Source: an uncultured Eubacteriales bacterium (GTDB lineage: Bacteria; Bacillota; Clostridia; Oscillospirales; Acutalibacteraceae). From it: a DNA stretch of 64,000 nucleotides. The translations under genes and the position numbers were made by a program. A model generated the notes under the pieces. That model worked only from the letters and a program-made list of their open reading frames with translations. It did not search any database and was not told the origin of the DNA. The number at the start of each line of letters is the position of its first letter. Position 1 is the first letter of the stretch. The stretch is taken from positions 50,071 to 114,070 of the forward strand of contig CAKSLH010000005.1 in NCBI GenBank assembly GCA_934466515.1. The letters are read 5' to 3'. This document shows, one piece after another, positions 24,106 through 31,345 of this stretch.

Positions 24106-24160
24106 TTGCCTTACCTCCGGAGAACTTTTATAAATAAATTATTCCCCGTAAGTAATCCAA

Positions 24161-25087
24161 TCATTCTGAGTCAAGACCTAAAGTGTGAATAATTCCGACT
24201 CTGTTTCTCCAATCTTCCTTTACCTTGACCCAAAGCTTTACAGAGCACTTTGTTCCGAAAAATCTTTCAAGATCCTGCCTTGCATAAGTTCCTATTTTTT
24301 TAAGCATTTCTCCGCCCTTGCCGATGATAATTCCTTTGTGTGACTCCTTCTCGCAAATAACGGTAGCCTCGATTTCGATAATCGGCTCTCCCGTTTTTTT
24401 GCTGTCGCGCTCAAAAAAGCGCTCGATATCAACGGCGATACCGTGCGGAACCTCGCCCTTTAAAAGCCTTAATATTTTTTCCCTGATTATTTCGGATACT
24501 ATAACCCTGTCGGGCTGGTCGGTATATTCATCGTCCGAAAAGAAATGCTCGGAGGGCTTTGCAAAGAAAGAAAGCTCTTTTTCAAGAATGCTTATTCCGT
24601 CTCCGTTTTTTGCGGAAATCGGAACAACTGATTTAAAATCAAAATAATCCGAATAGCCCGAAATAAACTCAAGTAGCCTGTCCTTTTCTTCTAACAGATC
24701 TATTTTATTTATAGCAAGCACACAAGGAATATTCCTTGATTTAAGGCTGTTTAAAAGCTCTTTCTCCGCCTGCGGAATATTATTCGGGTCAAACTTGAAT
24801 TTAGCCGCGCAATCCACCACGAGAATTGCGGCATCAACATCGGTCGTTCCGCTTTTAACGGCTTTTATCATATTATCGCCGAGCTTATTGTGCGGAATAT
24901 GAAACCCCGGAGTGTCTATAAACACATACTGAGCTTCACCGTCGGTCTTAACTCCCATAATACGCGTTCTCGTAGTCTGAGGCTTAGAAGAAACTATTGA
25001 AATTTTCTGACCTATAATTCGGTTGACAAGCGAGGATTTCCCGACATTTGCCCTGCCGATTACAGATATAAAAGCAGTTTTTTTCAT
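24161..25087 (-). CDS. era: GTPase Era
   Basis: Era binds the 3' end of 16S rRNA and is needed for 30S maturation. The 308-residue protein has G1 GRANVGKSS (alanine replaces the more usual proline), switch regions with TTRTRIMG, G3 DTPGFH, G4 NKID and G5 SAKNG. A KH domain at about residues 215-300 contains GIIIGKGGEMLKKIG. ATG 25087 follows a short gap after ybeY. It sits in the canonical cluster ybeY-era-recO. Bacillus has dgkA and cdd between ybeY and era; both are absent here. Confidence 0.96.
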   Translation of the reverse strand: MKKTAFISVIGRANVGKSSLVNRIIGQKISIVSSKPQTTRTRIMGVKTDGEAQYVFIDTPGFHIPHNKLGDNMIKAVKSGTTDVDAAILVVDCAAKFKFDPNNIPQAEKELLNSLKSRNIPCVLAINKIDLLEEKDRLLEFISGYSDYFDFKSVVPISAKNGDGISILEKELSFFAKPSEHFFSDDEYTDQPDRVIVSEIIREKILRLLKGEVPHGIAVDIERFFERDSKKTGEPIIEIEATVICEKESHKGIIIGKGGEMLKKIGTYARQDLERFFGTKCSVKLWVKVKEDWRNRVGIIHTLGLDSE

Positions 25088-25091
25088 TATA

Positions 25092-25574
25092 TTACAGCTT
25101 ATTTATCGCAAGACCGAGTTCGCCTAAAATAATTTCCTGTTTTTCACGCATAATGCTTTCTTCAAGCTTGCTTTCAACATGGTCATAGCCTAAAAGGTGA
25201 AGCATTGAGTGAACGGCAAGAAAAGAAATTTCCCGCTCTATGCCGTGCCCGAAAAGCTCCGCCTGAGCATACGCATGCTCAACGGAAATTACGATATCTC
25301 CGAGCATTTTCATGCCTGTTTCGGGATTTTCGTCGTACTCCCCGTCAGAGCCTAAAGGAAAGGATAAAACATCCGTAGAAGAATCAATATCGCGGAATTT
25401 GCGGTTTAATTCACGGATATTTTCATCATCTGTCAAAATAACCTCAACCTCGGCGTTATAAGGGAATTTTTCTTCTGTAAGAGTTGCAATGCAGGCTTTT
25501 CTGATAAGAAGCCTTGTTCCTGTAGGCAGCTTAATCTTTTTTTGCTTGTCCGTGATATTTACCTTTGTTTTCAT
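25092..25574 (-). CDS. ybeY: Endoribonuclease YbeY
   Basis: YbeY is a zinc-dependent rRNA maturation factor acting on 16S rRNA 3'-end processing and ribosome quality control. The 160-residue product contains the metal site HSMLHLLGYDH near residue 128 and the block STDVLSFPLG. ATG 25574 is chosen because CGGAGG lies seven bases upstream; a longer frame would start inside phoH. Its start overlaps the end of phoH by 44 bases, showing tight coupling in the operon. The family and motifs are clear. Confidence 0.95.
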   Translation of the reverse strand: MKTKVNITDKQKKIKLPTGTRLLIRKACIATLTEEKFPYNAEVEVILTDDENIRELNRKFRDIDSSTDVLSFPLGSDGEYDENPETGMKMLGDIVISVEHAYAQAELFGHGIEREISFLAVHSMLHLLGYDHVESKLEESIMREKQEIILGELGLAINKL

Positions 25575-26484
25575 TTTTACCTCCGATTTTTTCATAAGCT
25601 TTTATTATTTCCTGAACCAATTTATGTCTTACGACATCTTTTTCGGTCAATTTAATTATTGAAATATCTTTTATATTTTTTAAAATTCCTATTGCTTCTT
25701 TAAGCCCCGACTTTTTCCCGTCAGGCAAATCTATCTGCGTAACATCGCCTGTCACAACGATTTTTGAATTAAAACCGAGCCTTGTAAGAAACATCTTCAT
25801 TTGCTCCGATGTTGTATTTTGAGCCTCGTCAAGAATTATAAAGCTGTCGTCAAGCGTTCTTCCGCGCATATAAGCGAGAGGTGCGACCTCAATATCTCCT
25901 CTTTCGTGATACTTCTGAAAGCTTTCCGCGCCCAGCATTTCAAAAAGCGCATCATATAAAGGTCTTAAATAAGGGTCGACCTTTTGCTGAAGATCCCCGG
26001 GTAAAAATCCGAGCTTTTCCCCTGCTTCAACGGCAGGACGGGTAAGAATAATTTTACTTATTTTCTTTTCTTTAAACGCCTTAACGGCTTCCGCAACCGC
26101 AAGATAGGTTTTTCCTGTTCCCGCAGGGCCGACTCCTATTGTGACAGTATGGCCTTTAATAGCTTCGATATATTTTTTCTGACCGAGGGTTTTTGGCTTT
26201 ACGGGTTTCCCCGACGCCGTTACATACCCCGCAGAGTCAAGAGACATAATTTCGCTTTCGTTTCCGTCCTCAATCATATCAATAACACAATTCACCTTCT
26301 GAATGTCAGGCAGAGTTCCTTTGCTTGTAATATCCAAAAGATACTTAACAGCTTTTGAAGCGCTTTTTACGGCGCTTTCTTCGCCTGATATTTTAAGCCT
26401 TCCGTCTCTCAGATTTATTTTGACACTATATTTGTCCTCGAGCTCTGTAATATTACTGTCATACTCTCCGAACAAGCCGTTCAA
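25531..26484 (-). CDS. PhoH-family ATPase, N-terminal start uncertain
   Basis: A PhoH-like protein (PhoH/YbeZ type), a predicted RNA-associated ATPase often encoded next to ybeY. Walker A is GPAGTGKTYLAVA (about residue 118) and Walker B is IILDEAQNTT. From the TTG at 26484 it has 317 residues, but that codon has no ribosome binding site. The frame continues upstream without a stop through DYFFDLSNADD, which fits the usual PhoH N terminus. No ATG, GTG or TTG is present there; an ATA at 26520 follows a GGGG-rich stretch. The real start is unresolved. pgpH, between phoH and ybeY in Bacillus, is absent. Confidence 0.88.
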   Translation of the reverse strand: MNGLFGEYDSNITELEDKYSVKINLRDGRLKISGEESAVKSASKAVKYLLDITSKGTLPDIQKVNCVIDMIEDGNESEIMSLDSAGYVTASGKPVKPKTLGQKKYIEAIKGHTVTIGVGPAGTGKTYLAVAEAVKAFKEKKISKIILTRPAVEAGEKLGFLPGDLQQKVDPYLRPLYDALFEMLGAESFQKYHERGDIEVAPLAYMRGRTLDDSFIILDEAQNTTSEQMKMFLTRLGFNSKIVVTGDVTQIDLPDGKKSGLKEAIGILKNIKDISIIKLTEKDVVRHKLVQEIIKAYEKIGGKNENKGKYHGQAKKD

Positions 26485-26584
26485 ATCATCGGCATTTGAT
26501 AAATCAAAAAAATAATCTATAAGAAACCCCGCCCCGATTTATAAATCTTTTTATAGTAATTATACTACATTTTATACCTAAATG

Positions 26585-27748
26585 TCAATTTTTATATTCA
26601 ACATTTATCGGCTCAAAAACCGCAATATTTTCTACACATTCAAGAACATAGGTTACTGTTATGCCGTTTTCCTCGTATTTAATGCTCGTATCCCTGATTT
26701 CGGCGCTTTCTACGCAAAGCTTTTTAACCTTTTCGCGGTTTTTTGCATTTAGTTCCTCTATAAGCTTTTCTTTATCTTTTTTAACTGTTCTTTTTTTACT
26801 TAAATAATATGTTTTTTCTGTCAGATAAACAGGAGTTTCGCCGCCGAAAAGCTTTAAATTTTTTACCTTTGTTTCGGTTCTGTAATCCTCGGTAGAATTT
26901 CCGCAAAACAGCGGAATATTAAATTTAAAGAATGTTAAAACGGCTCTTTTTTCTTTTTTGCCTATCTCGGTTTTAACGGTTTCGCGGTATTTTCCGCTTG
27001 AAGAAACAGATCTTTCGGTTTTTGCAATAACAGTTCCCTTTGACTTTACGAATGCGGTTTTACTTTTACTTTCAATTATCCCCGAAACAATAAGCTCATC
27101 CTTTGCGACGGTGTCCCCCACTTTTACTAACGGCATTCCCGATGAAATGTCAATTTTAACGATTTTGCCGTCACACAGGCTTTTAATGTTACTCGGTTTA
27201 TTATCCTCCTGCTTATTCTTTATCTCCGAAACATTTACCGTAAGAACGCAGCCCTCGGTGTTTATTGAGGCCCAAGAAAGACCGTCCTCTAAAAGCAAAA
27301 GCTCCTGAGCTTTTTTATTAAAATCAATTTTTTTATATCTGATTCCTGTCTCAATTCCGATTTGAGAGCAAATTTCATTTAATCTTTCATCGGAAATTTT
27401 TTTGTTTCCGCAAAAATCAATTCTCCATATAAATCCAGACAAAAAGTATAAAACGGCAAAGAACAAAACAGCCCCTGCAAAAAATCCGGCTCTTAATCTA
27501 TATTTATTTATCACAAAGGGAAGTCCGCACTTTTTAAATATTTTGATTTTAACATTATGCTTTCGCTTTAGTGCTCTTAAATTTTTAAAATCGCCGATTT
27601 TCATATAAGCGTAAACGCAGTCGTTTAAAAATTTTATATTAAAAAAAGAAAAGCCGTAGAGATTAGCGGAATTTATTATTTTCTCCCTATCGTCTCCGCT
27701 TATCTTTACAATAAGATATCCGTTTAAAAATCTCAGCAAACTATTCAT
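26585..27748 (-). CDS. yqfD: Sporulation protein YqfD
   Basis: YqfD is a mother-cell sporulation membrane protein of unknown biochemical role. The 387-residue protein has an N-terminal soluble domain that starts RFLNGYLIVKISG, one hydrophobic helix at about 93-113, and a long extracytoplasmic part containing EDGLSWASINTEGCVLTVNVSE and a hairpin-like barrel segment VKVGDTVAKDELIVSGIIESK. ATG 27748 overlaps yqfC by four bases. The yqfC-yqfD pair upstream of phoH is the standard Firmicutes arrangement and supports a spore-forming host. Confidence 0.88.
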   Translation of the reverse strand: MNSLLRFLNGYLIVKISGDDREKIINSANLYGFSFFNIKFLNDCVYAYMKIGDFKNLRALKRKHNVKIKIFKKCGLPFVINKYRLRAGFFAGAVLFFAVLYFLSGFIWRIDFCGNKKISDERLNEICSQIGIETGIRYKKIDFNKKAQELLLLEDGLSWASINTEGCVLTVNVSEIKNKQEDNKPSNIKSLCDGKIVKIDISSGMPLVKVGDTVAKDELIVSGIIESKSKTAFVKSKGTVIAKTERSVSSSGKYRETVKTEIGKKEKRAVLTFFKFNIPLFCGNSTEDYRTETKVKNLKLFGGETPVYLTEKTYYLSKKRTVKKDKEKLIEELNAKNREKVKKLCVESAEIRDTSIKYEENGITVTYVLECVENIAVFEPINVEYKN

Positions 27749-28050
27749 TTAAAATCACCGTAAAATTCGATTGAAGAAATTATACCTTTTATTCTTATAT
27801 TTTTGTTTTCAAAGCTTACTATGTAAAAACCGTCTCCTCCAAGCAAAAGAGAGCCGCCGTCAACGCATAATCTTATGCACTGTGTATCATAGTTCAAAAT
27901 ACCCTGACAGCCGTCAATTATTATTTCTTTATTAGAAAAAATGTCTATATGAGCGCCCTTTTCTGATGCTAAATCTAAAATATCCTCCGAGCATTTAAAA
28001 TAATTTATCTTATTTTTTTTAGTAGTTTTAAATTTAAACTTTTTAGGCAA
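27745..28050 (-). CDS. yqfC: Sporulation protein YqfC
   Basis: YqfC is a small sporulation protein (YabP/YqfC family) of about 95-100 residues. The 101-residue product has a lysine-rich start and the core ELIIDGCQGILNYDTQCIRL-like segment followed by LLLGGDGFYIVSFENKNIRIKG, typical of this beta-rich family. It starts at TTG 28050 with AGAGGGG upstream. It overlaps yqfD by four bases. A possible sigma-E type promoter lies upstream. The gene is the first of the long minus-strand operon ending at mutS2. Confidence 0.85.
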   Translation of the reverse strand: MPKKFKFKTTKKNKINYFKCSEDILDLASEKGAHIDIFSNKEIIIDGCQGILNYDTQCIRLCVDGGSLLLGGDGFYIVSFENKNIRIKGIISSIEFYGDFK

Positions 28051-28070
28051 ACCGTACCACCCCTCTAAAA

Positions 28071-28099
28071 ATAATATGTTTTAAGAATTATAATAATTC
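28071..28099 (-). promoter_or_regulatory. Possible sigma-E-like promoter of yqfC
   Basis: On the minus strand GAATTATT (28099-28092) and CATATTAT (28078-28071) are 13 bases apart, resembling the sigma-E pattern. The spacer is on the short side, so this is tentative. Confidence 0.3.
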
Positions 28100-28141
28100 A
28101 GACTAATGAATATTATTATTTAAAGGCGGTGGTTTAAAAGA

Positions 28142-29137
28142 ATGCTTAAAAAACTTTTATTGATTTTTTCGGCGGTATTTGCCGCCGCTATGCTTATTGT
28201 TTTTAAGGATGAAGCCGTAAACGGTGCCATAAGCGGTCTTTACAGCTGTTCGGATATACTTATTCCGTCACTCTTTCCGTTTATGGTATGCGTTAATATG
28301 ATTATAAAATCCGCAAATCTGTTAAGAATTGGCAAATTAAGAATTCCGCTTATTTTTCTTATGTCTGCTATCGGCGGATATCCCGTGGGCGCGGCTGTAC
28401 TTAACAGCTCGGTAAAAGACGGATTTATTGATAAGAAAAAAGCCGGTGCATGTCTTAATTTCTGCGTGAACGCAGGCCCCGGTTTTTTAATATTTGCCGT
28501 TGGCGCTCATTGCTTTAATTCCGCCGCCGCAGGCGCGGCTTTGCTTGCCTCGACCTTTCTTGCATCACTTACGATTTTTATTTATTTTTTATTTAAAGAT
28601 AAAACTCTGCTTTCGGGGAATAAAAGCATTGCGGAAAATAAGATTACCGTAAGCGAAATGTTTGTAGACAGTACTTCATCGGCGGTATCGGCTATGTTTT
28701 CCGTTTGTTCGTTTGTCATAGTTTTTTCGGTTATAAACGCTATAATTCTTAAAATTTCAAAAAAATTCAGACTTTTAAAAATTCTTCTTATTATAAACGA
28801 GGTTACATATTCATCTTTTCATATTAAAAATGTTTATATTTTATCTTTTGTAATCGGTTTCGGCGGACTTTGCGTTATAATGCAGATATTTTCGGTAAGC
28901 TCAAAAATTGAAATAAACAGAATAAAATTTATTTTATTCAGAATAATTCACGGTCTTTTTTCTTCCGCATATACATTTATTATTTTTAAAATCTTTAATA
29001 TACCCTTAAAAACAGGAAATTTATCAAATAAAGTTTTAATAGAAATAAATACTCCTAAAACCGTTGCCGCTTTATCGGTTTTTGTTATAATTTTTATTAT
29101 TTCGCTGCAAAATGTAAAAAAGTATGGAAACGGATAA
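28142..29137 (+). CDS. YlbJ-like sporulation integral membrane protein
   Basis: A 331-residue membrane protein with about eight hydrophobic helices. The segments DILIPSLFPFMVCVN and SAIGGYPVGAAVLNSS, plus CLNFCVNAGPGFLI, are typical of the YlbJ/SpoIIIA-associated spore membrane family. The sporulation neighbours yqfC and yqfD are divergent from it. YlbJ is transcribed in the mother cell in Bacillus and is needed for spore heat resistance; that role is inferred here. ATG 28142 follows AAAGGCGG. C-terminal sequence is less conserved and rich in isoleucine and phenylalanine. Confidence 0.75.
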   Translation: MLKKLLLIFSAVFAAAMLIVFKDEAVNGAISGLYSCSDILIPSLFPFMVCVNMIIKSANLLRIGKLRIPLIFLMSAIGGYPVGAAVLNSSVKDGFIDKKKAGACLNFCVNAGPGFLIFAVGAHCFNSAAAGAALLASTFLASLTIFIYFLFKDKTLLSGNKSIAENKITVSEMFVDSTSSAVSAMFSVCSFVIVFSVINAIILKISKKFRLLKILLIINEVTYSSFHIKNVYILSFVIGFGGLCVIMQIFSVSSKIEINRIKFILFRIIHGLFSSAYTFIIFKIFNIPLKTGNLSNKVLIEINTPKTVAALSVFVIIFIISLQNVKKYGNG

Positions 29138-29179
29138 AAAAACATGCTATAATTAAAGAAAAATTAATCGGAGACGGCT

Positions 29180-29395
29180 ATGGGTTTTAAATTCTTTGAT
29201 AAAAAAATCAAAAAATCCTGCCTTTATTGCAAGTTCGGCAGGGTTTCTGAATATGATAATTATATTTTCTGTTTGAAAAAGGGCGTTACCGGAAAGCGGG
29301 ATTATTGCATACATTATAAATATGATATTTTTAAGCGCAAGCCCGAACAAATCAGCGTTGCATCGGATTTTAAGGAAGAAGATTTTAAATTATAA
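29180..29395 (+). CDS. Small four-cysteine protein, possible zinc binding
   Basis: A 71-residue soluble protein I cannot name. CLYCKFG, then a cysteine in FCLKKG, and another in DYCIHYKYD give a C-x2-C...C...C layout that would suit one zinc ion. The start and tail are basic and acidic respectively. ATG 29180 has GGAG upstream. It follows the YlbJ-like gene by 42 bases, so they may be co-transcribed. The tRNA-His promoter begins ten bases after its stop. Confidence 0.65.
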   Translation: MGFKFFDKKIKKSCLYCKFGRVSEYDNYIFCLKKGVTGKRDYCIHYKYDIFKRKPEQISVASDFKEEDFKL

Positions 29396-29404
29396 AAAAA
29401 GTTC

Positions 29405-29432
29405 TTGACAAATCTTTTGGTTATGTTATAAT
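29405..29432 (+). promoter_or_regulatory. Promoter of the tRNA-His/tRNA-Gln unit
   Basis: Perfect TTGACA (29405-29410) and TATAAT (29427-29432) are separated by 16 bases, ending 15 bases before tRNA-His. Confidence 0.8.
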
Positions 29433-29446
29433 AGATTTTGCGTTAC

Positions 29447-29524
29447 GGTGGGTGTAGCTTAGTTGGTTAAAGCGCCAGTTTGTGGCACTGGAGATCGTGG
29501 GTTCGAATCCCATCTCCCACCCCA
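29447..29524 (+). tRNA. tRNA-His (anticodon GTG)
   Basis: The cloverleaf has an acceptor GTGGGTG pairing with CTCCCAC (one T-T mismatch at pair 6), anticodon loop TTGTGGC with GTG, T-arm GTGGGTTCGAATCCC and an encoded CCA. The extra G at 29447 opposite C73 is the tRNA-His hallmark. This tRNA is a substrate for the queA-tgt products. Confidence 0.95.
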
Positions 29525-29585
29525 CATAAGCGTGAAAGCACCTGATTTTTAAAATATTTGGGTGCTTTATTTTTTTGTTGAATAT

Positions 29586-29660
29586 TGGGGTGTCGTCAAG
29601 CGGTAAGACACAGCACTTTGACTGCTGCATTCGTGAGTTCGAATCTCGCCACCCCAGCCA
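29586..29660 (+). tRNA. tRNA-Gln (anticodon TTG)
   Basis: Acceptor TGGGGTG pairs with CACCCCA, discriminator G, encoded CCA. The anticodon loop is CTTTGAC with TTG, and the T-arm is GTGAGTTCGAATCTCGC. Its last 18 bases before CCA (29640-29657) are repeated at 30254-30271, which marks an insertion at the gene's 3' end. Confidence 0.96.
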
Positions 29661-29661
29661 G

Positions 29662-29693
29662 AAAAAAGCATTTGCAATTGCAAATGCTTTTTT
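29662..29693 (+). terminator. Perfect 32-base palindromic terminator after tRNA-Gln
   Basis: Positions 29662-29677 are fully complementary to 29678-29693, ending in a T-run directly after the tRNA CCA end. Confidence 0.8.
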
Positions 29694-29696
29694 CAA

Positions 29697-29843
29697 TGAA
29701 ATTCGACTTACGGCGAGTGAAATAGCTTTGCTATGAAATACGTTTACACGTATGAAATATTTGCTTCGCAAATAATAATGACGAATTTTATTTCACATTT
29801 TGCCGATAGGCAAAATATTTCATAATTCGTTAGAATTATTTCA
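29697..29843 (+). repeat. Hairpin array with TGAAAT / ATTTCA spacers
   Basis: Hairpins occupy 29701-29718 (weak), 29722-29734, 29738-29753, 29759-29773, 29797-29816 and 29822-29839. TGAAAT lies at 29697, 29718, 29734 and 29753; its complement ATTTCA lies at 29790, 29817 and 29838. Spacers in the first half can pair with those in the second, so the whole can fold into one branched RNA or cruciform. Confidence 0.75.
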
Positions 29844-29872
29844 TTAAATAGAATATTTACGAGGATGATATT

Positions 29873-30217
29873 TTGAAAGAAAATAAACTTATAAACTTAT
29901 CTATGGATTTTTCAGTTAAAATTATAAAACTTTGTGAAAATATCAAAGGACACCATTCGCTTGTAAACCAATTAGAGCGTTCAGCAACCTCAATCGGCGC
30001 TAATATACACGAAGCTAATTATGCTCACGGAAAACCGGACTTTATTGCAAAATTACAAATATCTTTAAAGGAATGTTATGAAACAGAATACTGGCTGGAA
30101 TTGTTTAAAAATTCAAATTTAATTGATAAGGAAATTGCAAAAGATTTATATGTACAATGCGGCACCATTCGGCGCATACTTATCGCCTCTATAAAAACTG
30201 CAAAGGAAAATCTATAG
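29873..30217 (+). CDS. Four-helix-bundle protein (TIGR02436, 23S rRNA intervening-sequence type)
   Basis: A 114-residue protein of the four-helix-bundle family first seen in intervening sequences of 23S rRNA genes and related to Avd proteins of diversity-generating retroelements. The family core is visible: LVNQLERSATSIGANIHEANYAHGKPDFIAKL-type sequence, conserved in LERSATSIGANI (about residues 38-49), then KECYETEYWLELF and the GTIRRILIASIKTAK end. All four helices appear intact. TTG 29873 is used, with GAGG eight bases upstream. It is the only gene in an insertion at tRNA-Gln and follows a hairpin array, so it probably belongs to a mobile RNA-linked element; its biochemical role is unknown. 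Confidence 0.85.
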   Translation: MKENKLINLSMDFSVKIIKLCENIKGHHSLVNQLERSATSIGANIHEANYAHGKPDFIAKLQISLKECYETEYWLELFKNSNLIDKEIAKDLYVQCGTIRRILIASIKTAKENL

Positions 30218-30230
30218 TACTAATGCGTGT

Positions 30231-30251
30231 CGGCCGCACGGCAGTGCGCCG
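30231..30251 (+). repeat. GC-rich hairpin before the right tRNA-Gln repeat
   Basis: CGG-CGCAC (one bulged C) pairs with GTGCGCCG around a GGCA loop, three bases before the duplicated tRNA 3' end. Confidence 0.55.
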
Positions 30252-30274
30252 AGCGAATCTCGCCACCCCAGTGT

Positions 30275-30312
30275 TCTTGAAAAACCGCTTAGTTCAGCGA
30301 TTTTTCGCTTAC
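30275..30312 (+). terminator. Probable original tRNA-Gln terminator
   Basis: GAAAAACCGC and GCGATTTTTC form a ten-base stem with one mismatch, just after the second copy of the tRNA 3' end. A further GC hairpin of TGCGGCG/CGCCGCA arms lies at 30353-30370. Confidence 0.5.
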
Positions 30313-30417
30313 AAGGTGTTTTTTCGCCGCACATGTCACCGAAAAAACAAAATGCGGCGTAAACGCCGCAACACAACCTGATTTATAACTTGTCGATATA
30401 CTGAGCTCCGGCTGATA

Positions 30418-30927
30418 TCAGTCGGAGCTTAAATTTTTATCAATTCTGTTTTTTAAAACCTCAAATTCTCTTTCAAAAAGTGATTTTTCGAACAGGATTT
30501 TTTGAATTTTGCCGTCTCTGTCCGTAAAATAGAAAAAGTAACGGTAAGTTACCGGATCGCCGTACCCGACGGCGTGCCGAGCCTGTTTAAGCTCTTCTTT
30601 ACAGCTTACGATTTCCTCATATCTGTAATATTTTCCGTTAAAAGGGTTTGACTGAAAGAAAAAGCCGTTTTTCCCAATACAGATTTTAAAGTAAAAATAG
30701 CGGTTTATAAGCCTTATGAGCGTCACGGTTAAAACCGTGCAGATAAGACCGAAAAATATAGCAACAATAAGCATTTTATTCGGCACGGGTCTTAATTGGT
30801 CGACCGTTAAAGCAGCGAAAAAGCCCGCTAAAATACCGATAACGATAATTCTTATAAGTCCGTATGTTTTCCCCGAAACAACATAATCCCAATTTTCGAA
30901 ATTATTGTTCTTCATTGCTCCTGTCAC
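30418..30927 (-). CDS. Two-helix membrane protein, paralogue of its upstream neighbour
   Basis: A 169-residue protein of unknown function. After a short cytoplasmic start, two hydrophobic helices span about residues 28-45 and 53-72, followed by a soluble domain of about 95 residues with YYRYEEIVSCKE and YRYFFYFTDRDGKIQKI. The soluble part resembles that of the next gene (YYKFSDIKEAWE ... YYLNFKTADGAVKKF), so they are diverged tandem copies, perhaps with a PH-like fold. The start is probably GTG 30927, with AAGG six bases upstream; ATG 30915 is also possible but its AGGAG is too close. It overlaps the upstream gene by 26 bases. Confidence 0.65.
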   Translation of the reverse strand: MTGAMKNNNFENWDYVVSGKTYGLIRIIVIGILAGFFAALTVDQLRPVPNKMLIVAIFFGLICTVLTVTLIRLINRYFYFKICIGKNGFFFQSNPFNGKYYRYEEIVSCKEELKQARHAVGYGDPVTYRYFFYFTDRDGKIQKILFEKSLFEREFEVLKNRIDKNLSSD

Positions 30928-31345
30928 CCATAACCTTACTTATAAGAAAATCCACTCCGTCGCTGTTTGCGGCGGTAAAAGTAAATTTTTTAACAGCTCC
31001 GTCCGCCGTTTTAAAATTCAAATAATACTGATTTGCACCGTTTCGAGCCATTCCGCTGCTTTCCCAAGCTTCTTTAATATCCGAAAACTTATAATACTTT
31101 GCATTTCCGATACCGTTTTTATAATAAAACCCTTCATCGGTTATAAGAATTTTTTTAAAAAAGTGCGCATATAAAACGGCCGCGATTATAGCGATTACCG
31201 CTAAGCTTAAAAGACCTGTAAAAATAAACATTCCGTTATTTTTTATTTTCAGTATTACCGTTGTGCCGCCGAAAACGAGCAATGTGATGCTTGCGGGAAT
31301 AAGCGAAAATAAATCGTAACCTATTTCGTATTTTATATTTTTCAT
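30902..31345 (-). CDS. Two-helix membrane protein, paralogue of its downstream neighbour
   Basis: A 147-residue protein of unknown function with two hydrophobic helices (about 12-32 and 39-60) and a C-terminal soluble domain. It matches the layout of the gene at 30418-30927. It overlaps the glycoside hydrolase gene upstream by four bases (ATGA), so all three are likely one transcription unit with the hydrolase first. The pair may form a membrane complex; nothing in the sequence ties it to sugar metabolism beyond position. Confidence 0.65.
   Translation of the reverse strand: MKNIKYEIGYDLFSLIPASITLLVFGGTTVILKIKNNGMFIFTGLLSLAVIAIIAAVLYAHFFKKILITDEGFYYKNGIGNAKYYKFSDIKEAWESSGMARNGANQYYLNFKTADGAVKKFTFTAANSDGVDFLISKVMGDRSNEEQ

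Larger units (their letters stand above)
29640..30271 (+). mobile_element. Integrated element at the tRNA-Gln 3' end
   Basis: An 18-base direct repeat of the tRNA-Gln 3' end lies at 29640-29657 and 30254-30271. Between them are a perfect palindromic terminator (29662-29693), an array of small hairpins separated by TGAAAT or ATTTCA (29697-29843), one gene for a four-helix-bundle protein (29873-30217) and a GC-rich hairpin (30231-30251). After the right repeat lies a terminator-like hairpin with T-run (30280-30307) that may be the original tRNA terminator. No integrase is present in the element. Confidence 0.6.

Noticed and set aside
29697..29843. CRISPR-like array near tRNA-Gln
   Set aside because: The recurring unit is only six bases and changes to its reverse complement half-way; the intervals are hairpins rather than unique spacers of fixed length, and no cas gene is near.
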